From NCBI GenBank assembly GCA_963816555.1, contig CAWFLD010000006.1, positions 1-64,000 on the forward strand: 64,000 nucleotides of DNA, read 5' to 3'. This document shows, piece by piece, positions 18,197 through 29,648 of the stretch. The DNA is from Lutibaculum sp963816555 (GTDB taxonomy: Bacteria > Pseudomonadota > Alphaproteobacteria > Rhizobiales > Tepidamorphaceae). The translations under genes and the position numbers were made by a program. The first letter of the stretch is position 1. The number at the start of each line of letters is the position of its first letter. The notes beneath the pieces are model-generated. The model worked only from the letters and a program-made list of their open reading frames with translations. It did not search any database and was not told the origin of the DNA.

Positions 18197-19234
18197 ATGC
18201 CGGTGGCGCGCGAGCTCGGCCTCGCCTGCGGCACGCTTCCCGCGGGAGCGGCCAACGACATCTGCGACGTGCCGGGGGTGCGGGTCGGCCACTGCACCCT
18301 GCGCGACGGCGACGTCAACACGGGCGTCACGGCGATCCTGCCGCACGGCGGCAACCTGTTCCGCGACAAGGTGCTGGCCGCGAGCCACGTCATCAACGGC
18401 TTCGGCAAGAGCGTCGGCCTCGTCCAGATCGACGAGCTCGGCACGATCGAGACGCCGATCCTCCTGACCAACACGCTGTCGGTCGGCACCTGCGCGACGG
18501 CGCTGGTGCGCCACGCGGTCGCCGCCAACCCGGACATCGGCCGGCGCACGTCCACCGTCAATCCGGTGGTCGGCGAGTGCAATGACGGGCCGCTCAACGA
18601 CATCCAGGCGCTGGCCGTCACCGAGGACCACGCGCTCCGGGCGATCGAGACCGCGGCGCAGGGGCCGGTGCTCCAGGGCTCCGTCGGCGCCGGCACGGGC
18701 ATGACCTGCTTCGGCTACAAGGGCGGCATCGGCAGCTCGTCGCGCCGGCTGGCGCTCGGCGAGCACGCCTTCCATCTCGGCGTGCTGGTCCTGTGCAATT
18801 TCGGCGCGAAGGGCGATCTCGTCCTGCCGGACGGGCGCCGGCCCGGGGCCGCGCAGGAGGAGCAGGCCCCCGAGCAGGGCTCGGTCATCATCGTCCTCGG
18901 CACGGACGCGCCGCTCGCCCACCGCCAGCTCGCGCGCGTCATCCGGCGCACGGGCGCCGGGCTCGCCCGCCTCGGCTCCGTCTGGGGCCACGGCAGCGGC
19001 GACATCGCCGTCGGCTTCTCCACCGCGACCATCGTGCGGCACGACGAGCCCCGCATCGTCATCCCCGCCGCGACCCTCCGGGAGGACTGCCTCGACACGC
19101 TGTTCCGGGCGGCCGCCGAGGCGACGCAGGAGGCCGTGCTGAACGCCCTCCTCTCCGCCACCGCGACGACCGGCCGGGGCGGGCGGGCCCGTCCGTCGCT
19201 GGCCGACGCGCTTTCGCCCTCGCCCCGCCCATGA
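18197..19234 (+). CDS. P1-family (DmpA-type) aminopeptidase
   Basis: A 345-residue member of the P1/DmpA peptidase family, self-processing N-terminal nucleophile enzymes. The prototype from Ochrobactrum is an L-aminopeptidase/D-amidase-esterase active on D-Ala peptides. The family start (ANDICDVPGVRVGHCTL) and the block GGIGSSSRR are clear. The predicted cleavage site is Gly228-Ser229 in EQGSVIIVLGTDAPL, which frees Ser229 as nucleophile. No signal peptide is seen, so it acts in the cytoplasm on imported peptides. It is 12 bases behind the ATPase gene. Confidence 0.87.
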   Translation: MPVARELGLACGTLPAGAANDICDVPGVRVGHCTLRDGDVNTGVTAILPHGGNLFRDKVLAASHVINGFGKSVGLVQIDELGTIETPILLTNTLSVGTCATALVRHAVAANPDIGRRTSTVNPVVGECNDGPLNDIQALAVTEDHALRAIETAAQGPVLQGSVGAGTGMTCFGYKGGIGSSSRRLALGEHAFHLGVLVLCNFGAKGDLVLPDGRRPGAAQEEQAPEQGSVIIVLGTDAPLAHRQLARVIRRTGAGLARLGSVWGHGSGDIAVGFSTATIVRHDEPRIVIPAATLREDCLDTLFRAAAEATQEAVLNALLSATATTGRGGRARPSLADALSPSPRP

Positions 19235-19379
19235 CGGTTGACCCCGCGGCCCGCCTCGATGGCAGAAATTCGCCCCGCGGGTTGCGGAAGGTCGTGCCCC
19301 TGGCCCACACTTTCGCGCCGGATCGGCCTGGTCTCCGGCGCCACCACCAGCGACCCACAACGGAGATCACCGCAGGAAC

Positions 19380-19934
19380 ATGACGCGCCTCATCGAGATC
19401 GAGCCGAAAGCCTATGACGTGGAGCTGGCACTGGCCTACGCCACGCCCGACAATCTCGCCGGCCGGCCGGTCTATGCGCGGGAGGCCGCCTTCCTCAACG
19501 CGGAGGCCGCCTCGCGACTGGCGCGGGCCTGCGAGCTCGCCGCCGCGCTCGGCCTGAGGTTCCGGATCTACGACGCCTTCCGGCCGCGGGAGGCGCACGA
19601 CCAGCTCTGGGCGGCGCGGCCGGACCCGGAGTTCGTCGCCGATCCCGCGCGCGGCTCGGACCACTCGCGCGGCGCCGCCATCGACCTGACGCTCATCGAT
19701 GCGTCCGGGCAGCCGCTCGACATGGGCACCGGCTTCGACGCCTTCGAGAAGGCCTCCTATCACGGCGCCACGGACATCCCGCCCGAGGCGCAGCGCAATC
19801 GCTTCGTCCTTCTCGGCCTGATGACGGCCGCAGGATGGGGCCACAACCCGCACGAGTGGTGGCACTACCAGCTGCCCGACGCGCGCAACCATCCCCTGCT
19901 GACCGACGAAGAGGCCGGAACGCGCCTCCTCTGA
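19380..19934 (+). CDS. D-Ala-D-Ala dipeptidase (VanX/DdpX family)
   Basis: A 184-residue zinc dipeptidase of the M15 family that hydrolyses D-alanyl-D-alanine. Zinc ligands are His95 and Asp102 (SDHSRGAAIDLTL) and His162 (EWWHY); Glu159 is the catalytic base and Arg68 (YDAFRPR) the transition-state residue, so the active site is complete. There is no signal peptide, which indicates cytoplasmic action. It stands between the DmpA gene and a Dpp-type importer, as in the E. coli ddpX-ddpABCDF arrangement used to scavenge D-Ala-D-Ala. No vanH or vanA partners are present, so nutrition rather than antibiotic resistance is the likely role. Confidence 0.9.
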   Translation: MTRLIEIEPKAYDVELALAYATPDNLAGRPVYAREAAFLNAEAASRLARACELAAALGLRFRIYDAFRPREAHDQLWAARPDPEFVADPARGSDHSRGAAIDLTLIDASGQPLDMGTGFDAFEKASYHGATDIPPEAQRNRFVLLGLMTAAGWGHNPHEWWHYQLPDARNHPLLTDEEAGTRLL

Positions 19935-20036
19935 TCGAGGCGGCCAACGGCCCGAAAGGGGGCAGGGAGCCGGCCGCTTCGCCGAAGCGGCCGGGCCATC
20001 AGGGGCAACGGGACTATCCAGAGAGGGAGAAGACGA

Positions 20037-21611
20037 ATGCGAATGCGAAATGGAGCCCGGCGCATCGCCGCGGTCGCAGGCGGCGTCCTGCTCGGCATGG
20101 GACTCGCGCCGCAGTTCTCGGCGCAGGCGGAGACGCCGACCGACGTGCTGGTGATCGGCAAGGCGGAGGATCCGCGCACGCTCGATCCCGCCGTCACGAT
20201 GAGCAACAACGCCTGGAGCGTCACCTATCCCGCCTACGAGCGTCTCGTGACCTACAAGGTCGAGGACGGCAAGGGCTCGACCGAGGTCGAGGGCGAGGTC
20301 GCGAAGTCGTGGGAGGTCAGCGACGACAACCTGACCTGGACCTTCGAGCTCGAGGACGGCCACACCTTCGCCGACGGCAGCCCGGTCGACGCCAAGGCGG
20401 TGGCGTTCTCCTTCCAGCGCCTGCTCGACATGGGCCAAGGCCCGTCCGGCGCCTTTCCCTCGGTGGAATCCGTCGAGGCCGTGGACGACCACACGGTGAA
20501 GTTCACCCTGAAGGAGCCCTTCGCGCCCTTCCTCTACACGCTCGCCAACAACGGCGCCGCCATCGTCAACCCGAAGGTGATGGAGCACGAGAAGGACGGC
20601 GACCAGGGCCAGGGATATCTCTCCGGCCACACGCTCGGCTCGGGCGCCTTCCAGGTCGATTCCTGGGAGAAGGGGCAGCAGATCGTGATGACGCCGAACC
20701 CGAACTACGCGGGAGACAAGCCGGCGTTCAAGCGGGTCGAGATCCGCATGATCAAGGAGGCCTCGGCGCGGCGCCTGCAGCTCGAGAACGGCGACCTCGA
20801 CATCGCCGAGTACCTGCCGGTCGACCAGATCGACGCGCTGAAGAGCACCGACGGGGTCGAGGTCGGCGAGTGGCCGAGCTTCAGCGTCACCTATCTCTAT
20901 CTCAACAACGAGCGCGCCCCGCTCGACAACGAGAAGGTGCGCGAGGCGGTCTCCTACGCGATCGACTACAAGGGCATCATCGACGGCATCCTGCTCGGCA
21001 ACGCGACGCAGATGCGCGGGCCGATCCCCCAGGGGATGTGGGGCCATGACGACGAGCTGATGCAGTACCATCAGGATCTCGACAAGGCGAAGCAGCTGCT
21101 CGACGAAGCCAAGGTCGACGGCACCTCGATCAGCTACCTCTACGCGACGAACGATCCGAACTGGGAGCCGATCGGGCTGACCGTGCAGGCCAACCTGCAG
21201 CAGGCCGGGCTGAAGGTCGAGATGGAGCAGCTCGCCTACGCGACGATGCGCGACCGCCTCGACCGCGGCGAGTTCGACATCGCGGTCGGCAACTGGACGC
21301 CGGACTTCTCCGACCCGTACATGTTCATGAACTACTGGTTCGACAGCAAGCGGCACGGCCTCGCCGGCGACCGCTCGTTCTACACCAACGAGAAGGTCGA
21401 CGAGCTTATCCGCAAGGCCGCGCGCATCTCCGACCAGGCGGAGCGCGAGAAGCTCTACCAGGAGGCGCAGAAGATCGTCGTCGACGAGAACGCCTACGTC
21501 TACCTCTTCCAGAAGAACTACCAGCTGCCGATGCGCGACAACGTCGAGGGGTACGTCTACAACCCGATGCTGCTCGACATCTACAACATCGGCACGATGA
21601 GCAAGAAGTAG
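20037..21611 (+). CDS. Dipeptide ABC transporter substrate-binding protein (DppA-like, SBP family 5)
   Basis: A 524-residue periplasmic protein with an N-terminal signal ending AQAE (about residue 32). Family 5 blocks include EDPRTLDPAVTMSNNAWSVT, TWTFELEDGHTFADGSPVDA, TLGSGAFQVDSWEKGQQ and DPYMFMNYWFDS. GGGAG precedes the ATG; a second ATG two codons on is possible. The position directly behind the D-Ala-D-Ala dipeptidase suggests a D-Ala-containing dipeptide as ligand (inference). Confidence 0.9.
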   Translation: MRMRNGARRIAAVAGGVLLGMGLAPQFSAQAETPTDVLVIGKAEDPRTLDPAVTMSNNAWSVTYPAYERLVTYKVEDGKGSTEVEGEVAKSWEVSDDNLTWTFELEDGHTFADGSPVDAKAVAFSFQRLLDMGQGPSGAFPSVESVEAVDDHTVKFTLKEPFAPFLYTLANNGAAIVNPKVMEHEKDGDQGQGYLSGHTLGSGAFQVDSWEKGQQIVMTPNPNYAGDKPAFKRVEIRMIKEASARRLQLENGDLDIAEYLPVDQIDALKSTDGVEVGEWPSFSVTYLYLNNERAPLDNEKVREAVSYAIDYKGIIDGILLGNATQMRGPIPQGMWGHDDELMQYHQDLDKAKQLLDEAKVDGTSISYLYATNDPNWEPIGLTVQANLQQAGLKVEMEQLAYATMRDRLDRGEFDIAVGNWTPDFSDPYMFMNYWFDSKRHGLAGDRSFYTNEKVDELIRKAARISDQAEREKLYQEAQKIVVDENAYVYLFQKNYQLPMRDNVEGYVYNPMLLDIYNIGTMSKK

Positions 21612-21687
21612 CGCCCGAGGCGGCCGGGCGCGCCAGGCGTGCCCGGCCGCCGCTTCCACGCGGACCAGCCACAGCCCCGGGACGCCG

Positions 21688-22704
21688 ATGTCCTTTCTCT
21701 ATGTCATCCGACGCCGCCTGGTCCTCCTCCTCCTGGTGGTGATCGGCGTCACCCTCGTCACCTTCACGATCTCGCACATGATCCCGGGCGACCCGGCGCG
21801 CCTGATGGCGGGCGACCGCGCCACGCCGGAGATCGTCGCGAACATGCGCCAGCGGCTCGGCCTCGACCAGCCGCTCTACACGCAGTATCTCGGCTATGTC
21901 GGCGACCTGCTGCACGGCGATTTCGGCACCTCGATCCGCACCGGCCGGACGGTGGCCGAGGACCTGATCCGCTTCTTCCCCGCGACGATCGAGCTCTCCA
22001 TCGTCGCCCTCGCCTTCTCGATCCTGGCGGGCGTGCCGCTCGGCGTGGCGTCGGCGGTCTACAAGGACCGCTGGATCGACCAGGTCGCGCGCACCGTGTC
22101 GGTGACCGGCATCTCGACGCCGGCCTTCTGGCTGGGCCTCCTGCTGATCCTCGTGTTCTACGGCCGTTTCGGCTGGTTCCCGGCCTCGGGCCGGCTCGGC
22201 GGCGGCGTCACCGCCCCGCCCCCGGTCACCGGCTTCATGCTGGTCGACACGCTCCTGGCCGGCGACCTGCGCGCCTTCGGCAGCGCGGTCGCGCATCTCG
22301 TCCTGCCCGCCTTCACGCTCGGCTTCGTCCATCTCGGCGTGGTCACGCGGCAGATCCGCTCCTCCATGCTCGAGGTGATGCAGGAGGACTACGTGCGCAC
22401 CGCCAAGGCGGGCGGCCTGTCGCGCGCCCAGATCATCTTCGGCCACGCGCTGCGCAACGCCCTCATCCCGTCGGTCACGATGATCGGCCTCGCCTTCGGC
22501 GACCTGCTCTACGGCGCGGTGCTGACCGAGACGGTGTTCGCCTGGCCGGGCATGGGCAACTACGTCGTCCAGTCGATCCACGCGCTCGACTTCCCCGCCA
22601 TCATGGGCTTCACCGTCGTCGCCTCGGTCGCCTACGTGCTGATCAACCTGCTGGTCGACCTGACCTACATGTTCCTCGACCCGCAGATCCGGGGCGTCGG
22701 CTGA
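21688..22704 (+). CDS. Dipeptide ABC transporter permease (DppB-like)
   Basis: A 338-residue inner-membrane permease. It starts with the typical MSFLYVIRRRLVLLLLVVIG helix, followed by ISHMIPGDPARLMAGDRATP, the periplasmic loop, and the EAA region (DYVRTAKAGGLSRAQIIFGH). About six membrane helices are present. The stop overlaps the start of the DppC-like gene (TGATG). Confidence 0.92.
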   Translation: MSFLYVIRRRLVLLLLVVIGVTLVTFTISHMIPGDPARLMAGDRATPEIVANMRQRLGLDQPLYTQYLGYVGDLLHGDFGTSIRTGRTVAEDLIRFFPATIELSIVALAFSILAGVPLGVASAVYKDRWIDQVARTVSVTGISTPAFWLGLLLILVFYGRFGWFPASGRLGGGVTAPPPVTGFMLVDTLLAGDLRAFGSAVAHLVLPAFTLGFVHLGVVTRQIRSSMLEVMQEDYVRTAKAGGLSRAQIIFGHALRNALIPSVTMIGLAFGDLLYGAVLTETVFAWPGMGNYVVQSIHALDFPAIMGFTVVASVAYVLINLLVDLTYMFLDPQIRGVG

Positions 22705-23569
22705 TGGCGGCGGCACGAAAGGGCGGCCTGCTCGACGCCGGCTATGTCTGGTACCAGGTGCGGCGCAGCCCCCTGACGGCGGCCGGCACGCTCATCATCC
22801 TGGCGATGCTCGCCTGCACCGCCTTCGCGCCGTGGCTCGCCCCGTACGACCCGAACGCGATCAACCTGACCTCGCGGCTCGCCGCGCCGTCGCTCGTCCA
22901 TCCCTTCGGCACCGACGAGGTCGGCCGCGACCTCCTCTCGCGCGTGATCTTCGGCGCCCGCGCCTCCGTCGGGGTGGGCCTGTCGATCGTCGCGATCTCC
23001 ATGATCACCGGATCGGCGGTCGGCGCCTTCTCCGGCCTCGCGGGCGGGCGCACCGACACCGTCATCATGCGCGTGATGGACGTGCTCCTCTCCTTCCCCC
23101 GCTGGTCATGGCGATGGCGCTGGCCGCCGCGCTCGGCCCGAGCCTGTTCAACGCCATGCTGGCCATCGCGGTCGTGCGCATCCCGTTCTACGTGCGGCTC
23201 TCCCGCGGCCAGGCGCTCGGCCTGCGCGAGCGCCCCTATGTGCGCGCGGCGGTGACCTTCGGGGCGCGGCCGCTCGGCATCGTCTGGCGCCACATCCTGC
23301 CGAACGCCCTGTCGCCGATCATCGTGCAGGCGACGCTCGACATCGGCCTCGCCATCCTCACCGCGTCGGCGCTCAGCTTCATCGGCCTCGGCGCCCAGCA
23401 GCCGACCGCCGAGTGGGGCGCGATGGTCTCGACCGGCCGGCAGTTCCTGCTCGACCAGTGGTGGTACCCGACCTTTCCCGGCCTTGCGATCCTGCTCACG
23501 GCAAGCGGCTTCAACCTGCTCGGCGACGGCCTGCGCGACCTGCTCGATCCCCGCGTGAGGGCGCGATAG
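22704..23569 (+). pseudogene. Dipeptide ABC transporter permease (DppC-like), one-base frameshift in a C run
   Basis: Second permease of the importer. The N-terminal half (APYDPNAINLTSRLA, FGTDEVGRDLLSRVIFGARA) is in the first frame up to DVLLSFP. The rest (LVMAMALAAALGPSLFNAML, the EAA loop, SALSFIGLGAQQP, LLGDGLRDLLDPR) is in another frame. The break falls on a run of five C at 23096-23100. Six C would give TTCCCCCCG and restore 867 nt, or 288 residues, exactly. An undercounted homopolymer is by far the simplest explanation, so the gene is probably functional. Confidence 0.87.
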
Positions 23570-23571
23570 AG

Positions 23572-25658
<2,087 letters not shown>

Positions 25659-25662
<4 letters not shown>

Positions 25663-26822
25663 ATATCCTTGGCGAGGCGGAGGCGACCGGCACCCTGGAC
25701 GACGTCGAGACGCCGACCGTCACGGTCGACCGGGCCCGCCTGGCGGGCAATATCGGTCGGGTCGCGGCGATGGCGCGCGGCGGCCCGTCCGTGCGGCCGC
25801 ACGGCAAGACGCACAAGTCGGACGTGATCGCCGCGCTGCAGGCTGAGGCCGGCGCCGTCGGCCTCACGGCCTCGAAGAGCCAGGAGGCCGCCGCCTTCAT
25901 CGCCGGCGGCGTGCGCTCGCTCACCGTCGCCTACCCGCTCGTCGATCCCCGCAAGGTCGCGCGGGTGCTCGCGGCGGCGCAGGAGCACGGGGCGGAAGCG
26001 CGCTTCATCGTGGACAGCCCGGCCGGTCTCGCCGCCATCGAGCAGGCGGCCTGCGAGCGCGGCGCCGAGGCGGTCGGCATCTTCGTCAAGGTCGATGTCG
26101 GCCTCGGCCGCTGCGGGGTCGATCCCGACGGCGAGGAGGGCCCCGACCTGGCGGCCCGCGCCGCGGCCTCGCCGCGCCTCGCCTTTCGCGGCCTCCTCTC
26201 CCATGCCGGCCACGCCTACGGCGCGCCGGGCCCCGACGCCATCCGCGCGATCGCCGCGCACGAGCGCCAGCTTTTGGCCCGCCTCCGCCTCGCCTGCTCG
26301 CGAAAGGGGCTCGACGTGCCGGAGATCTCGGTCGGGAGCACGCCCACGGTGCTCAGCCATGACGGCTTCGAGGGCGTGACCGAGATTCGCCCGGGGAACT
26401 ACGTCTTCCTCGACCTGACTCAGGTGGCGCTGGGCGTGGCACGGCTCGCCCAGGTGGCGCTCAGCGTGGTGGCGACCGTGGTGAGCGCGAACGACCGCTA
26501 CCTGATCGCCGATGCAGGGTCCAAGGTCCTGAGCTCGGATGCCGGCGCGCACGGAACCTCGGTCCTGACGGGCTACGGCCGGGCCTTCGGCCTCGACGAG
26601 GAGCCGGAGGATCCCGCGCAGGGCCTTCCGGTCGCCAAGCTGTCGGAGGAGCACGCCTTCATCGAGCACGGCGGCCGCCGGCTCCCGCCGGGCAGCCGCA
26701 TCCGGATCTATCCCAATCACGCCTGCGTGGTCGCCAACCTCGCAAGCCGCCTCGCCCTGTGCGAGGGCGCGTCCGTCCTGCGCTGGCTGCCGGTGACCGC
26801 CGGCGGCGGCCGGGTCTGGTAG
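25659..26822 (+). CDS. PLP-dependent D-threonine aldolase / D-serine dehydratase-like (DSD) protein
   Basis: A 387-residue fold-type III (alanine racemase-like barrel) enzyme. The PLP lysine is Lys50 in RPHGKTHKS. The C-terminal D-serine-dehydratase-like domain carries the zinc-type motif YPNHACVVAN and an upstream EEHAFIEH, both characteristic of metal-activated D-threonine aldolases and D-serine dehydratases. The likely reaction is cleavage of D-threonine or deamination of D-serine; the two activities cannot be separated by eye. It closes the D-amino-acid/peptide operon and is translationally coupled (ATGA) to the ATPase gene. Confidence 0.87.
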
Positions 26823-27062
26823 CGCCAAGGCCGCCTAGTCGTCCGGCACCGCGTCGCCGACCGACCAGGCACCCGATTGCCGGCAGCGAAGGCGGCCAGC
26901 CTGACCTACCCCCGCCTCGAACTCTCGACCGACACCCCCGAGCCTCCGCGTCACCCCCACGCGATGAGCATGTCGAAGAGGCGGTTACGGTGTGACCCCG
27001 CTACGAACGGCCGCCGCGGATTGCAAAACCCGATTCGCGGCGTCCTGGAAACCGGGCTGCAT

Positions 27063-27073
27063 GGGGGGGGGGG
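27063..27073. repeat. Run of 11 G
   Basis: An uninterrupted poly-G tract, 6 bases beyond the CCA end of the tRNA-Glu gene. It is the longest homopolymer noticed in the window. Its length is prone to error in sequencing and could vary in the cell. The spacer 26823-27062 before it holds no recognisable gene. Confidence 0.85.
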
Positions 27074-27078
27074 ATAAA

Positions 27079-27154
27079 TGGCGCTCCCTAGGGGACTCGA
27101 ACCCCTGTTTCCGCCGTGAGAGGGCGGCGTCCTAGACCGCTAGACGAAGGGAGC
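27079..27154 (-). tRNA. tRNA-Glu (anticodon CTC)
   Basis: On the minus strand the acceptor GCTCCCT pairs with AGGGAGC, the anticodon arm is CCGCC-CTCTCAC-GGCGG with CTC in the middle, and the T arm is AGGGG-TTCGAGT-CCCCT, followed by discriminator G and an encoded CCA. The D arm (TCGTCTAGCGGTCTAGGAC) matches bacterial tRNA-Glu. All stems are intact, so the gene should be functional. Confidence 0.95.
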
Positions 27155-27229
27155 GGCGCGCCAGCGACGCGGTGTCCGCGTCGGGTGTGGGCGGGGATAT
27201 AACGAGTCGCGCGCCGCTTCGCAAGCGGC

Positions 27230-27580
27230 TCATTGCGCTCCGATGACGGAAATCACGTGACCCGACCGCATGTCGATCAGGAGGACGCGCGGGCCCTGCG
27301 CCGTCTTGACGACGACGGCGAGCCGGCCGGCGTCCGTCTCGGTGGAAATCACCTCCGCGTCGGGGCCGAGCATGGCGGCGATCTCGGGCGTCGCCATCTC
27401 GACCCTGGCGGGCGCGTCGGCCGCGCCCTCGCCGCCCATGCGCGAGACGATCGTGACGACGACGACGATGAAGCCGGCGACGATCAGGATGCCCATCACC
27501 ACGACGGCGACCTGCAGGATGCGGGTGGCGCGCGGCGACCAGCTGGACGGATAGGCCTCGGACGTGTCTTTGTCAGCCAT
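27230..27580 (-). CDS. Small single-pass membrane protein (DUF6476-like)
   Basis: A 116-residue protein. About 20 polar residues precede one strong membrane helix (ILQVAVVVMGILIVAGFIVV, residues about 21-43), and a soluble domain of about 70 residues follows (PEIAAMLGPDAEVISTETDA and onward). I recall proteins of this shape beside the pseudouridine synthase gene in Hyphomicrobiales under DUF6476, but the function is unknown. Its ATG (27578-27580) overlaps the ATG of the divergent synthase gene as CATG, so the promoter and ribosome site of each gene would lie inside the other. Confidence 0.75.
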   Translation of the reverse strand: MADKDTSEAYPSSWSPRATRILQVAVVVMGILIVAGFIVVVVTIVSRMGGEGAADAPARVEMATPEIAAMLGPDAEVISTETDAGRLAVVVKTAQGPRVLLIDMRSGHVISVIGAQ

Positions 27581-28574
27581 GGACGATTTTCGGACGATAG
27601 AGCTTCGGGCGCCCGAGGAGGCCGCAGGCGACCGCCTCGACCGTGTGCTGGCCGCGCTGGTGGACGACATGAGCCGCTCGCGCCTCCAGGCCCTCATCAG
27701 GGAGGGCCATGTCAGCGTGGGCGGGCGGACGATAGTGGAGCCCCGCCACAGGGTCAATTCGGGCGAGCCGATCACGCTCGAGGTGCCGCCGCCCGTGCCG
27801 GCGGCGCCGCGGGCGCAGGAGATCCCGCTCGAGGTGGTCTTCGAGGACGACCAGCTCCTCGTCGTCGACAAGCCGGCCGGCCTCGTCGTGCATCCCGGCG
27901 CCGGCACGCCCGACGGCACGCTCGTCAACGCGCTGCTGCACCACGCCAGGGGCGACCTGCCGGGGATCGGCGGCGTCGAGCGGCCGGGCATCGTGCACCG
28001 GCTCGACAAGGACACCTCGGGCCTCATCGTGGTGGCGAAGACGGAAGTCGCCCACCGGGCGCTGTCGGCGCAGTTCGCCGATCACGGCCGCCAGGGCCCG
28101 CTCGAGCGCGCCTATCTCGCCTTCGTCTGGGGCGTCCCCTCGCCGCGCCGCGGCACGGTCGACGCCCCCTTGCGCCGCTCGCGGCGAAACCCCGAGAAGC
28201 AGGAGGTCGGCGAGGGCGGCCGCGAGGCGATCACCCACTACCGGACGCTCGAGACGTACGGGGAACCGGGCGAGGCGCCGCTCGCCAGCCTCGTCGAATG
28301 CCGCCTCGAGACCGGCCGAACACATCAAATCCGCGTGCACATGGCCCATCTCGGCCACCCGCTGATCGGCGACCAGACCTATGGCAGCGGCTTCAGGACC
28401 AAGGCGAAGCGGCTGCCGGAGGCCGCGCGCGAAAGGGTGGAAACCCTTGCCAGACAGGCACTTCACGCCTATATTCTGCAAGTGTCTCACCCTGTCTCAG
28501 GCGAATTGTTGCGGTTCCAGTCGGCGCTGCCGCCGGAACTCGAGGCGTTGCGTACGGCGTTGGCCGGACCGTAA
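27579..28574 (+). CDS. rluD: RluA-family 23S rRNA pseudouridine synthase (RluD-like)
   Basis: A 331-residue enzyme that isomerises uridines in RNA, most likely in helix 69 of 23S rRNA if it is RluD. An N-terminal S4 RNA-binding domain (about 17-80) is followed by the catalytic domain with the hallmark HRLDKDTSGL, whose Asp is the nucleophile. VDKPAGLVVHPG and LETGRTHQIRVHM are further family blocks. ATG 27579 is chosen by homology; an in-frame GTG at 27564 is the alternative. No clear ribosome site is visible at either. rpoH follows in the same direction. Confidence 0.88.
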   Translation: MDDFRTIELRAPEEAAGDRLDRVLAALVDDMSRSRLQALIREGHVSVGGRTIVEPRHRVNSGEPITLEVPPPVPAAPRAQEIPLEVVFEDDQLLVVDKPAGLVVHPGAGTPDGTLVNALLHHARGDLPGIGGVERPGIVHRLDKDTSGLIVVAKTEVAHRALSAQFADHGRQGPLERAYLAFVWGVPSPRRGTVDAPLRRSRRNPEKQEVGEGGREAITHYRTLETYGEPGEAPLASLVECRLETGRTHQIRVHMAHLGHPLIGDQTYGSGFRTKAKRLPEAARERVETLARQALHAYILQVSHPVSGELLRFQSALPPELEALRTALAGP

Positions 28575-28714
28575 GGCGGGTGTGGCCGTTTTCTTGACAG
28601 AATGGGACTGTTGGGTCGGCAGACCGAAGATGGTCGGCTGATTTGGGGCCTTCAATGCCGCGTCGCCCGCAAAGGGGGCCGGCGAGGGTGCCTTTAGAGG
28701 GAAAGGACAAGATC

Positions 28715-29617
28715 ATGGCAAACGTCTCTCTGCCCGCCATTGCGGGGGAAGGCGGTTTGAGCCGCTACCTGGAGGAGATCCGCCGGTTCCCCATGCTGGA
28801 GCCGGACAAGGAGTACATGCTGGCCAAGAGCTGGCGCGAGCACGGCGACCGTGACGCCGCGCACCAGCTCGTGACGAGCCATCTCCGCCTCGTCGCCAAG
28901 ATCGCGATGGGCTATCGCGGCTACGGCCTGCCCGTCGGCGAGATCATCTCCGAGGGCAATGTCGGCCTGATGCAGGCCGTCAAGCGGTTCGAGCCCGAGA
29001 AGGGCTTCCGCCTCGCGACCTACGCGATGTGGTGGATCCGCGCCTCGATCCAGGAATACATCCTGCGCTCGTGGAGCCTCGTGAAGATGGGCACCACGGC
29101 CAACCAGAAGAAGCTGTTCTTCAACCTGCGCAAGGTGAAGGGCCAGATCGCGGCGATCGACGAGGGCGACCTCAAGCCCGAGCAGGTCTCCGACATCGCC
29201 ACCCGCCTCGGCGTCTCCGAGGACGAGGTGATCTCGATGAACCGCCGCCTCTCCGGCGACGCCTCGCTGAACTCGCCGCTGCGCGGCGACGGCGAGTCGA
29301 CCAGCGAGTGGCAGGACTGGCTCGTCAACGAGGAGCCCGACCAGGAGAGCCGCCTCGGCGACGAGCAGGAGCTCGATTCGCGGCGCAGGATGCTGGTCGA
29401 TGCGATGGGCACGCTGAACGACCGCGAGAAGCGCATCTTCACCGCCCGCCGCCTCGAGGAGGACCCGCTGACGCTCGAGGAGCTGTCGAGCGAGTTCGGC
29501 GTCTCGCGCGAGCGCGTGCGGCAGATCGAGGTCCGCGCCTTCGAGAAGGTCCAGCAGGCGATGCTGGCGGCCAACGCGGAGGCGGGCCACGAGGCCGAGG
29601 AGGAGGACGCGGCCTGA
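28715..29617 (+). CDS. rpoH: RNA polymerase sigma-32 factor RpoH
   Basis: Heat-shock sigma factor, 300 residues. Region 1.2/2 (SRYLEEIRRFPMLEPDKEYM, then GLMQAVKRFEPEKGFRLATY and AMWWIRASIQEYILRSWSLV) is followed by the RpoH-specific box QKKLFFNLRKVK and region 4 with the helix-turn-helix LEELSSEFGVSRERVRQIEV. The ATG at 28715 follows AAAGGA at good spacing, and MANVSLPAIAGEG is a usual start. Upstream, TTGACA at 28595-28600 could be a -35 box, but I see no matching -10. A strong terminator follows the gene. Confidence 0.95.
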   Translation: MANVSLPAIAGEGGLSRYLEEIRRFPMLEPDKEYMLAKSWREHGDRDAAHQLVTSHLRLVAKIAMGYRGYGLPVGEIISEGNVGLMQAVKRFEPEKGFRLATYAMWWIRASIQEYILRSWSLVKMGTTANQKKLFFNLRKVKGQIAAIDEGDLKPEQVSDIATRLGVSEDEVISMNRRLSGDASLNSPLRGDGESTSEWQDWLVNEEPDQESRLGDEQELDSRRRMLVDAMGTLNDREKRIFTARRLEEDPLTLEELSSEFGVSRERVRQIEVRAFEKVQQAMLAANAEAGHEAEEEDAA

Positions 29618-29648
29618 GCCGCCGCCTCCCGATGCGACTGTCGACGGG

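Noticed and set aside
19380..19934. Vancomycin-type resistance from the VanX-like gene
   Set aside because: No VanH, VanA or VanRS homologues accompany it, and transport and D-amino-acid catabolic genes surround it. A nutritional role is more likely.
26985..27062. A sequence resembling a tRNA-Cys anticodon arm (GGATTGCAAAACCC) next to tRNA-Glu
   Set aside because: No acceptor, D or T stems can be formed around it.
28595..28623. TTGACA upstream of rpoH as a complete promoter
   Set aside because: The -35 word is perfect, but no acceptable -10 box lies 16-18 bases downstream, neither housekeeping nor heat-shock type.
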